Part shown: positions 1 through 6,318 of the stretch, piece after piece | How the letters are laid out: the number at the start of each line of letters is the position of its first letter | How positions within the stretch are numbered: position 1 is the first letter of the stretch | Source of the DNA: Helicobacteraceae bacterium | GTDB taxonomy: Bacteria; Campylobacterota; Campylobacteria; Campylobacterales; Sulfurimonadaceae | Length of the DNA: 6,814 bases | NCBI GenBank assembly: GCA_015488075.1 | Contig: WFOM01000093.1 | Location: forward strand, 1-6,814 | Direction of reading: 5' to 3' | Program-made: the position numbers and the translations under genes | The notes under the pieces: model-generated | The model's input: only the letters and a program-made list of their open reading frames with translations | Told to the model about the DNA's origin: nothing | Database searches by the model: none

Positions 1-569
1 GATATGTTCCTTATACATATGAAAAAAACAAAGAGCTTGTAGATGCTATAAATTCCTTGGCAAAAGAGATAGAGATTGTATATCTTGAAGGCAATCATGA
101 TTTTCAGCTTCACAGATATTTTAAAAACATAAACATTTTTCCAATCAAAAAACATCCCGTAGAAGTCAGATGTATGGGGAAAAAAGTATGGCTTAGTCAC
201 GGTGATTTTGATGCACCTTTTGGATACAGGGCATATACATTTTTTATAAGAAACAAAGCGATACTTCCTTTTTTAAATATATATGACAGGATTACAAACC
301 ACTCTATCCTAAACTTTGTTGACAGACATATGTCCAAAAAAGATGAATGCAAAGAGCTTGAATGGTTTGAAGAGTTTTCTCTAAAGAGGATTAAAAACGG
401 TTTTGAGTGTGATGTTTATATAGACGGTCACTTTCACCAAAACAAAAAATTTGATATAGAAGGTATAAAATATATAAATCTTGGTGCTTTTGCTTGCAAT
501 CAAAGATATTTTGTAGTAGAATACATCAATGAGGAAAAATCGTTTGATTTAAAAGAGAGGTTCCTATGA
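1..569 (+). CDS. UDP-2,3-diacylglucosamine hydrolase-like metallophosphoesterase, 5'-truncated
   Basis: This is the 3' part of a calcineurin-like metallophosphoesterase. The frame is open to the left edge (first full codon at 3), so the N-terminus and the first metal motifs (DxH and GD) lie outside the window. No ATG occurs upstream in frame, and the TTG at 57 falls inside the coding sequence. Visible metal-binding motifs are GNHD at 90-101, SHGD at 195-206 and GHFH at 426-437 (the usual form is GHTH). Their order and spacing resemble LpxH-type enzymes, which cleave UDP-2,3-diacylglucosamine to lipid X and UMP at the inner face of the cytoplasmic membrane. The aromatic and basic stretch at about 216-300 could form a membrane-facing lid; that is inference. 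Campylobacterota have, as I recall, a divergent LpxH-type hydrolase, and homologues sit beside cheV in Campylobacter and Helicobacter. The family call is firm, the substrate only probable. The stop overlaps the cheV start by 4 bp. Confidence 0.8.
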   Translation, partial: YVPYTYEKNKELVDAINSLAKEIEIVYLEGNHDFQLHRYFKNINIFPIKKHPVEVRCMGKKVWLSHGDFDAPFGYRAYTFFIRNKAILPFLNIYDRITNHSILNFVDRHMSKKDECKELEWFEEFSLKRIKNGFECDVYIDGHFHQNKKFDIEGIKYINLGAFACNQRYFVVEYINEEKSFDLKERFL

Positions 570-1519
570 ATTTAGACAATACCCTAAAAGTCGGTTCAAA
601 CGAGATGGAGCTTGTTGATTTTCGTATATACAAGCAAGAAGACGACAAAGTGTATGAAGGTATATACGGTATAAATGTCTCAAAAGTCAGAGAAATAATA
701 AAAGTTCCAAAACTCACAGAACTGCCCGGGACACCTGAATATATAGAGGGAATTTTTGATCTAAGGGATGTTGTTATACCTGTTGTAAATCTTGCTAAGT
801 GGATGGGTATAAAAGAACCTGAAGATGCCAAAAAAAATGCAAGGGTCATAATAACCGAGTTTAACAATGTTCTTATAGGTTTTATAGTTCATGAGGCAAA
901 AAGGATAAGAAGGATAAGCTGGTCAGATATAGAGCCTGCATCTTTTGCAACAACTTCCGGTAACGGAAGTTTGGACGGAAGCAAGATAACCGGAGTTACA
1001 AGGATAGAGGATGATGCGGTTTTGCTTATACTTGATCTTGAGAGTGTAGTGCAGGAGCTTGGACTTTACGAACCTGAGATAGATGATGCTACAAAACAGG
1101 AGTTTGAAACATTTGACGGTATAGCTCTTATCCTTGATGACAGCCTAACAGCCAGAAAGATAGTAAAAGAGGCTCTTGAGAAGATGGGATTTGATGTTAT
1201 AGAAGCAAAAGACGGAGAAGAGGGACTTGAAAAACTAAACGATCTTTATGAAGCATACGGCGAAGAGATAAATAAAAAAGTCAAGATAATCATATCTGAT
1301 GTAGAGATGCCAAGGATGGACGGATTTCATTTTGCCGCAAATGTGAAAGATGATGAAAGATTTAACAAGATACCTATAGTTTTCAACTCTTCCATAAGTG
1401 ATCATTTCAGTGAGATAAGAGGACAGGAAGCTGGAGGTGAGGGCTATCTCGTAAAATTTCAAGCAAGTCAGTTTTATGACGAAGTATCAAGAGTTGTAAA
1501 AGCTCATATGAAAAGTTAG
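566..1519 (+). CDS. cheV: Chemotaxis coupling protein CheV (CheW domain plus receiver)
   Basis: CheV is a cytoplasmic adaptor that links chemoreceptors to CheA and can be phosphorylated by it, which probably serves adaptation or acts as a phosphate sink. The 317-residue protein has a CheW-like domain at about residues 13-165, including DLRDVVIPVVNL at 65-76, the counterpart of the NLRG loop of CheW. A receiver domain follows at about 185-315. Receiver landmarks are the acidic pair D191/D192, phosphoacceptor D245 in SDVEMPRMDG, switch residue S275 and K297. K297 is followed by Phe rather than the usual cis-Pro. There is a longer alpha2-beta3 segment (about 225-239) than in the CheA receiver. 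The ATG overlaps the upstream stop as ATGA, and GAGAGG (555-560) lies 5 nt before it. Campylobacterota often carry several CheV paralogues; which one this is cannot be told without a tree, though its place directly before cheA matches the paralogue usually found in this operon. Confidence 0.96.
   Translation: MNLDNTLKVGSNEMELVDFRIYKQEDDKVYEGIYGINVSKVREIIKVPKLTELPGTPEYIEGIFDLRDVVIPVVNLAKWMGIKEPEDAKKNARVIITEFNNVLIGFIVHEAKRIRRISWSDIEPASFATTSGNGSLDGSKITGVTRIEDDAVLLILDLESVVQELGLYEPEIDDATKQEFETFDGIALILDDSLTARKIVKEALEKMGFDVIEAKDGEEGLEKLNDLYEAYGEEINKKVKIIISDVEMPRMDGFHFAANVKDDERFNKIPIVFNSSISDHFSEIRGQEAGGEGYLVKFQASQFYDEVSRVVKAHMKS
1302..1325 (+). repeat. 24-nt exact direct repeat, copy 1 (cheV receiver)
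   Basis: These 24 nt, covering the codons after phosphoacceptor D245 (EMPRMDG), are identical base for base and in the same frame to 3747-3770 in cheA. This is a shared receiver motif with identical codons, not a mobile repeat. Confidence 0.8.
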
Positions 1520-1522
1520 AAC

Positions 1523-1527
1523 AGGAG
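1523..1527 (+). promoter_or_regulatory. Ribosome binding site of cheA
   Basis: AGGAG lies 7 nt before the ATG at 1535, inside the 15-bp cheV-cheA gap. It is a canonical Shine-Dalgarno sequence in one of the two true intergenic gaps of the window, and it supports independent, efficient initiation of cheA at 1535. Confidence 0.85.
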
Positions 1528-1534
1528 TATAAAT

Positions 1535-3973
1535 ATGGATGAATTTGATGAAATACTGCAGGATTTTTTAGTTGAATCTTTTGAACTTGTAGAGAAACTT
1601 GACGAGGATTTGGTAGAACTTGAATCAAGACCCGATGATCTTGATTTGTTAAACGGAATCTTCAGGGTTGCACACACTATAAAAGGTGCTTCATCTTTTT
1701 TGAACTTTGATGTTTTGACACACCTAACCCATCATATGGAAGATGTTCTAAACAAAGCACGACATGGTGAGCTAAGCATCACTCCTGATGTCATGGATGT
1801 CATTTTGGAGTCCATAGACCTTATGAAAGCTCTTTTGGACAAGATACGAGACACAGGCAAAGATGACGGTATAGATGTTGAGTTTGTTGTCAAAAAACTT
1901 GATGCCATAAGTAGTGGCGAAGATCTTTCAAATGTTGAAGAAGAATCATCCCAAAATGCATCACAAGAATCTCAGGAAGCACAAAACAATGCCGAAGAAG
2001 AAACTTCTTCAGATGAGATAGAAAGTTCATCAGAAAGCCAATCAGATTCTGCTGAGGATGAGATAGACTATGAAAACATGTCTCCGGAAGAGATAGAAGC
2101 GGAGATAGAAAGACTTCTAAAACAAAGACAGGAAGAAGACAGAAAAAAAAGAGAAGCCAAAAAGAAAAAACAGCAGTCAAAAGATGATAAAAAAGAGGAA
2201 AAACAGGAAGAAGCTAAAAAACAGCCACCTGCTCCACAACCTGTTCAAAAACAACAAACACAAGCTCCCAAAAAAGAATCACCTAAAAAACAAACGGCAA
2301 ATGCTCCCGCAAAAAAATCTGCTCCAACGGTTGAACAAACCATCAGGGTTGATGTTAAAAGACTTGATCATCTGATGAATCTCATAGGTGAGCTTGTTCT
2401 TGCCAAGAACAGACTTATAAAAATATATACCGATGTAGAAGAGAGATATGAGGGTGAGCCGTTTTTGGATGAACTGACACAGGTTGTCTCAATCGTTTCT
2501 ATAGTTACAACAGACCTTCAGATAGCAGTTATGAAAACAAGGATGCTTCCTGTTGGAAAAGTGTTTAACAAATTCCCTAGAATGATAAGGGATTTAAGCA
2601 GAGAGCTTAATAAAAAAATCGAGTTACAGATAGAGGGTGAAGAAACAGAACTTGACAAATCTATAGTTGAAGAGATAGGTGATCCGCTTGTTCATATCAT
2701 CAGAAACTCATGTGATCATGGTATAGAATCTCCTGAAGAAAGGATAGCAAAAGGTAAACCTGAGACAGGAACTATAAAGCTAAAAGCTTTCAATGAAGGC
2801 AACCATATAGTTATACAGATAGATGATGACGGTAAGGGTATGGATCCTGATGCTTTAAAACAAAAAGCACTTGAAAAAGGTATCATCAGTGAAAAAGAAG
2901 CTGATAATATGAGTGAAAAAGAGGCTTATACACTTATCTTTAGACCTGGATTCTCAACGGCCGCACAGGTTACAAATGTAAGCGGTCGCGGTGTCGGTAT
3001 GGATGTGGTAAAAACAAATATAGAAAAACTAAACGGTATTATAGAAATAGACAGCGAATTTGGAAAAGGAACATCCATAAAACTCAAAATCCCTCTAACT
3101 CTTGCCATTATACAGGCACTTCTTGTGGGTGTTCAGGAAGAAAACTATGCCATACCTTTAGCTTCTGTTTTGGAGACTGTTCGAATCTCTACAGATGAGA
3201 TATACACTGTTGAGGGTAAAAGTGTTATGAGGCTAAGAGATGAGGTTTTAAGTCTTGTGCATATTGGCGATATATTTGAAGTTGAAAGGATTATAGACCA
3301 AGGTGAGCATGCATATGTGGTTGTTTTGGGACTTGGAGCAAGCAAACTCGGTATAATTGTTGACAATCTGATAGGTCAGGAAGAGATAGTTATAAAATCG
3401 CTCGGTGAATATCTAAAAGGTATAAAAGGTATAGCCGGTGCAACCATAAGAGGCGACGGTGCGGTTACACTTATAGTTGATGTTGTGGCACTGATGGATA
3501 TAGCAAAAGAGGTCAGAAGCAACATTGTATCATCACAGTCACAAGAGGGTAAATCTGTCTCAAATGAGAAAAATTCTCCAAGTGACTACAGGGTTATGAT
3601 AGTTGATGATTCCAAAACCGACAGAACGATTATGAGAAAAGCGCTTGAACCTCTTGGTATTACTCTTGTAGAAGCATCAGACGGGCAGGAAGCTTTAAAT
3701 ACTCTTAAAAATTCAGATGAGATGTTTGATGCTATGCTTATAGATATAGAGATGCCAAGGATGGACGGATACACACTTGCAAGTGAGATAAAAAAATACA
3801 ACAGATACAAACATCTGCCTTTGATAGCCGTTACTTCAAGAACAAGCAAATCAGACAGGATGAGAGGTGTTGAAAGCGGTATGGTAGAGTATATAACCAA
3901 GCCTTATTCAGCTGATTATCTCTCAAGTGTAGTTCAAAGAAATATCAAATTCAAACCGGAGTTTCTATCATGA
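1535..3973 (+). CDS. cheA: Chemotaxis histidine kinase CheA with C-terminal receiver (CheAY)
   Basis: CheA is the central kinase of receptor arrays and passes phosphate to CheY-type receivers. This 812-residue hybrid has six regions. P1/HPt is at about 1-125, with phospho-site H47 in VAHTIKGAS. A low-complexity linker spans 126-265. P3 (dimerisation) is at about 266-350. The P4 ATPase is at about 351-520, with N box N391/D394/H395/G396, G1 DDGKG at 431-435, F box FRPGFS at 469-474 and G2 GRGVGMD at 484-490. P5 (CheW-like) is at about 523-655. The receiver is at 685-805, with D691/D692, phosphoacceptor D737, T767 and K789-P790. All key catalytic residues are present, so both kinase and receiver look active. 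No normal P2 domain is visible; the linker changes from acidic Ser/Glu-rich to Lys/Gln/Pro-rich. The fused receiver is typical of Campylobacterota (for example Helicobacter CheAY), where it is thought to tune phosphate flow to CheY. The stop overlaps the cheW start by 4 bp. Confidence 0.97.
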   Translation: MDEFDEILQDFLVESFELVEKLDEDLVELESRPDDLDLLNGIFRVAHTIKGASSFLNFDVLTHLTHHMEDVLNKARHGELSITPDVMDVILESIDLMKALLDKIRDTGKDDGIDVEFVVKKLDAISSGEDLSNVEEESSQNASQESQEAQNNAEEETSSDEIESSSESQSDSAEDEIDYENMSPEEIEAEIERLLKQRQEEDRKKREAKKKKQQSKDDKKEEKQEEAKKQPPAPQPVQKQQTQAPKKESPKKQTANAPAKKSAPTVEQTIRVDVKRLDHLMNLIGELVLAKNRLIKIYTDVEERYEGEPFLDELTQVVSIVSIVTTDLQIAVMKTRMLPVGKVFNKFPRMIRDLSRELNKKIELQIEGEETELDKSIVEEIGDPLVHIIRNSCDHGIESPEERIAKGKPETGTIKLKAFNEGNHIVIQIDDDGKGMDPDALKQKALEKGIISEKEADNMSEKEAYTLIFRPGFSTAAQVTNVSGRGVGMDVVKTNIEKLNGIIEIDSEFGKGTSIKLKIPLTLAIIQALLVGVQEENYAIPLASVLETVRISTDEIYTVEGKSVMRLRDEVLSLVHIGDIFEVERIIDQGEHAYVVVLGLGASKLGIIVDNLIGQEEIVIKSLGEYLKGIKGIAGATIRGDGAVTLIVDVVALMDIAKEVRSNIVSSQSQEGKSVSNEKNSPSDYRVMIVDDSKTDRTIMRKALEPLGITLVEASDGQEALNTLKNSDEMFDAMLIDIEMPRMDGYTLASEIKKYNRYKHLPLIAVTSRTSKSDRMRGVESGMVEYITKPYSADYLSSVVQRNIKFKPEFLS
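3747..3770 (+). repeat. 24-nt exact direct repeat, copy 2 (cheA receiver)
   Basis: This is the second copy of the repeat at 1302-1325, placed just after phosphoacceptor D737 of the CheA receiver. The flanking receiver sequences differ clearly, so identity is confined to this motif. Confidence 0.8.
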
Positions 3974-4467
3974 GTGACAAACTAAAAGAAGTTATAAGCA
4001 AACAGCAAAAACAGCAAGAAAGCAGTGATGCTATAATAACAGAGGATATAGTTCAGTTGGTAGGATTTATAATAGGGGATGAAGAGTATGCCGTTCCGAT
4101 CCTTTCTATTCAGGAGATTATAAAACCTATAGGCTGGACAAGAGTTCCGCAGACTCCTGATTATGTCCTTGGTGTTTTCAACTTAAGAGGTAGTGTTATA
4201 CCTTTGATAGATTTAAGAGCGAAATTCGGTCTGCCTCACAAAAAGATAAATGATGAAACAAGGTTTATAGTTATGAAATCAGGTGATGAAGTTGCAGGAT
4301 TTGTCATAGATAGACTTACTATGGCACTCAGACTTCATAAAAAAGATATAGAACCGGCACCGGAAACAATAGACGGTGACAAAACAGTTATCGACGGTGT
4401 AGGTAAACGGGATGAAAATATTATAACTATACTAAAAGTTGACAAGCTTTTAAAAAGAGATTTTTAG
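3970..4467 (+). CDS. cheW: Chemotaxis coupling protein CheW
   Basis: CheW is the scaffold that joins chemoreceptor tips to the P5 domain of CheA in the array. The 165-residue protein is a single CheW domain from about residue 27 to 162, preceded by a Lys/Gln-rich, probably flexible tail (residues 4-20, including KQQKQQ). The conserved loop NLRGSVIPLIDL at 71-82 includes R73, the equivalent of the Arg needed for receptor and kinase coupling. The length is normal for the family, and no receiver is attached, which separates it from CheV. The ATG overlaps the cheA stop as ATGA, and GGAG at 3958-3961 lies 8 nt upstream, so translation is probably coupled to cheA. The order cheV-cheA-cheW matches Campylobacter and Helicobacter as I recall. 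It ends 10 bp before the mlaE-like gene. Confidence 0.96.
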   Translation: MSDKLKEVISKQQKQQESSDAIITEDIVQLVGFIIGDEEYAVPILSIQEIIKPIGWTRVPQTPDYVLGVFNLRGSVIPLIDLRAKFGLPHKKINDETRFIVMKSGDEVAGFVIDRLTMALRLHKKDIEPAPETIDGDKTVIDGVGKRDENIITILKVDKLLKRDF

Positions 4468-4477
4468 ATTTTGCACT

Positions 4478-5575
4478 ATGCAAAATGTCAGGGTAGAAAC
4501 AAAAGACGGTTTTTTAACACTCACCTTTACAGGTGAGATATCAATACACAATCTCCAAAGTATTATAGATTTTACGAAAAAACTCGATTTTGAGAGTTAT
4601 ACGGGAAAGACTATATTTGATTTTAAAGATTTGACTTCTGTTGATACTGCTTCAGCTATTTATATAAATAAGCTTTTGAAAAAATATGATATTAAACTAA
4701 AAGCTCCAAACAAGCAGATAGTTAAAATGCTTGAACTTACAAAAGAAAATAGCGACAAATCATTTGAATATAAACCGGACAAACTTGATTTTCTTCAAAA
4801 AACAGGACTATACACATATAAAAAGTTTGCATTTGTTATATCTGTTCTTAATTTTCTGGGTGAGCTTTTTGTCAGAAAAGTAAAGCTTTTAAATATAAAA
4901 AATTTCAGAACAAAAGAGTTGTTGTATGAGATAAACCAAACAGGACTTAAGGCTCTGGGTATCATAGCCCTTACAAGTTTTTTGGTTGGTATTGTCATAG
5001 CATATCAGGCTGCCGTTCAGTTAAAGATATACGGAGCAAACATATTTATAGTTGATATGATAGGAATTTCGGTTTTAAGAGAGATGGCACCTATGATAAC
5101 AGCCATAGTCATAGCAGGAAGAAGCGGCAGTTCATTTACTGCGGAAATCGGTGCTATGAAGATAACCGATGAACTTGATGCGATGAGAAGTATGGGGTTT
5201 GATCCTTATTATTTTATGATAATTCCCAAAATACTTGCTTTGATAATTGTTCTTCCCATACTTATATTTATAGCAGATATGTTTGGGATTTTAGGAGGTG
5301 CCATTATCTCAAAGACAGAACTTGATTTGTCGTTTATGTTTTTTATAGACAGGTTTAATGAAGTAATAGCATTTAAACATTTTTTTATAGGTATTTTCAA
5401 GGGTCCTTTTTTTGCTTTTTTGATAGCTGTTATAGCAATATACAGAGGTCTTAATGTCAAAGATGACACACAAAGCATAGGAAAAAACACAACCAAAAGT
5501 GTTGTTGAGTCCATTTTTGCTGTAATAGTGTGTGATGCACTCTTTTCTGTTGTATTTACAAATCTGGGAATATAA
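4478..5575 (+). CDS. mlaE: MlaE-family ABC permease with N-terminal STAS (MlaB-like) domain
   Basis: This is the inner-membrane permease of a Mla/MCE phospholipid transporter. It has 365 residues against about 260 for Escherichia coli MlaE; the extra N-terminus (about 1-90) looks like a STAS domain, with FDFKDLTSVDTAS at 47-59 matching the conserved loop of MlaB (T57 at the key Thr position). A linker leads to an amphipathic or interfacial helix (about 115-138) and the MlaE core. Hydrophobic segments lie at about 157-180, 187-214, 246-278, 302-322 and 340-361. The family motifs are LREMAPMITAIVIAGRSGSS (200-219) and AEIGAMKITDELDAM (222-236), the latter being the coupling region for the ATPase. 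The ATG at 4478 is the only reasonable start: the frame closes upstream at TAA 4451-4453 and no ATG, GTG or TTG occurs between. It lacks a clear Shine-Dalgarno sequence; AAGAGA at 4455-4460 is too distant. Its stop shares one base with the mlaF start. Campylobacter relatives are known as IamB, from memory. Confidence 0.9.
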   Translation: MQNVRVETKDGFLTLTFTGEISIHNLQSIIDFTKKLDFESYTGKTIFDFKDLTSVDTASAIYINKLLKKYDIKLKAPNKQIVKMLELTKENSDKSFEYKPDKLDFLQKTGLYTYKKFAFVISVLNFLGELFVRKVKLLNIKNFRTKELLYEINQTGLKALGIIALTSFLVGIVIAYQAAVQLKIYGANIFIVDMIGISVLREMAPMITAIVIAGRSGSSFTAEIGAMKITDELDAMRSMGFDPYYFMIIPKILALIIVLPILIFIADMFGILGGAIISKTELDLSFMFFIDRFNEVIAFKHFFIGIFKGPFFAFLIAVIAIYRGLNVKDDTQSIGKNTTKSVVESIFAVIVCDALFSVVFTNLGI

Positions 5576-6318
5576 TGCAAGATATCATAAAAGTAGAAAA
5601 TCTTACAACTTTTTTTGATGAGAAAATAATACATAACAAGATATCTTTTAATGTCAAAAAAAATGAGATATTTGGCATACTGGGACCAAGCGGATGCGGT
5701 AAAACCACACTTCTTAGAGAGCTTTGTCTGCTGGAGAAAAACTTCAACGGAGATGTAAATGTTTTGGGATATGATTTTAATAGACTTTCCCAAAAAGATG
5801 AACAAAAACTAAAAGAAAGCTGGGGTGTTTTGTTTCAGTTTGGTGCTTTGTTTTCATCTTTGAATGTTTATGAAAATATTCAAAAACCTCTTTTGGAATA
5901 TACAAAACTTGATAAAAAACTAATAGATGATATAATTAGGTTTAAGATAGACATAGTAGGTTTGAAACAAAGTGATGCATATCTTTATCCTTCCGAGCTT
6001 AGTGGAGGCATGAAGAAAAAAGCGGCGCTTGCAAGAGCTTTGGCTCTTGATGCAAAACTGCTGTTTTTGGATGAGCCTACAAGCGGGCTTGATCCGATTT
6101 CGGCAAGAGAATTTGATGCTCTTATACTAAAATTAAGAGATTTGTTGGATCTGAGCATAGTTATGGTTTCTCATGATTTAAGAAGCATATATGACACTAT
6201 AGACAGGTTTATAGTTTTAGATGATAAAAAAATAGTCTATGATGGCGATATAAAAGGTGTAAAAGAGGTAAAAAACAGCTTTATAAACACCTTTTTTTCT
6301 TTGGGAGATAGTGTATGA
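5575..6318 (+). CDS. mlaF: MlaF-family ABC transporter ATP-binding protein
   Basis: This is the cytoplasmic ATPase that powers the MlaE permease in phospholipid transport. The 247-residue protein is a complete nucleotide-binding domain. It has Walker A GPSGCGKT at 37-44, Q-loop Q88, signature LSGGM at 142-146, Walker B LLFLDEP at 162-168, D-loop GLDP at 171-174 and switch H200. LSGGMKKKAALARALAL, with GGM followed by basic residues instead of the more common GGQ, is characteristic of the MlaF/MCE-ATPase branch. The ATG shares one base with the mlaE stop (TAATG, 5573-5577), and CTGGGAA at 5564-5570 provides a modest Shine-Dalgarno match. The C-terminal tail (about 225-247) may pack against the partner subunit, by analogy with E. 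coli MlaF; that is inference. The Campylobacter homologue has been called IamA, from memory. Its stop overlaps mlaD by 4 bp. Confidence 0.94.
   Translation: MQDIIKVENLTTFFDEKIIHNKISFNVKKNEIFGILGPSGCGKTTLLRELCLLEKNFNGDVNVLGYDFNRLSQKDEQKLKESWGVLFQFGALFSSLNVYENIQKPLLEYTKLDKKLIDDIIRFKIDIVGLKQSDAYLYPSELSGGMKKKAALARALALDAKLLFLDEPTSGLDPISAREFDALILKLRDLLDLSIVMVSHDLRSIYDTIDRFIVLDDKKIVYDGDIKGVKEVKNSFINTFFSLGDSV
6303..6307 (+). promoter_or_regulatory. Ribosome binding site fixing the mlaD start
   Basis: GGGAG lies 7 nt before the ATG at 6315, within the last codons of mlaF. Together with the ATGA overlap it fixes the mlaD start, which places the transmembrane anchor directly at the N-terminus. Confidence 0.75.

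Noticed and set aside
57..569. TTG at 57 as the true start of the metallophosphoesterase gene
   Set aside because: The frame is open back to the left edge and encodes plausible protein sequence there, and essential N-terminal metal motifs would be missing, so the TTG is internal.
526..867. 113-codon open frame on the - strand opposite cheV
   Set aside because: It is a shadow of the CheW domain of cheV, with no recognisable product.
1520..1534. Promoter or regulatory element in the cheV-cheA gap
   Set aside because: The 15-bp gap is filled by the ribosome binding site, leaving no room for a promoter.
2184..2375. 63-codon + strand open frame within the cheA linker
   Set aside because: The Lys/Asn/His-rich translation comes from reading the A-rich linker out of frame; cheA continues through it.
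4433..4452. Small inverted repeat TAAAAG/CTTTTA near the end of cheW as a terminator
   Set aside because: The stem is 6 bp of almost only A-T pairs with an 8-nt loop, lies inside the cheW coding region, and is not directly followed by a T tract.
4439..4470. Possible promoter: TTGACA at 4439-4444 upstream of mlaE
   Set aside because: The hexamer encodes the end of CheW, and there is no good TATAAT-like -10 at 16-18 bp (only TTTTAG or TTAGAT forms), so it is probably chance in AT-rich coding sequence.
5209..5805. 198-codon open frame on the - strand across mlaE and mlaF
   Set aside because: It lies opposite two clearly conserved genes, its translation shows no recognisable domain, and no Shine-Dalgarno or promoter supports it.
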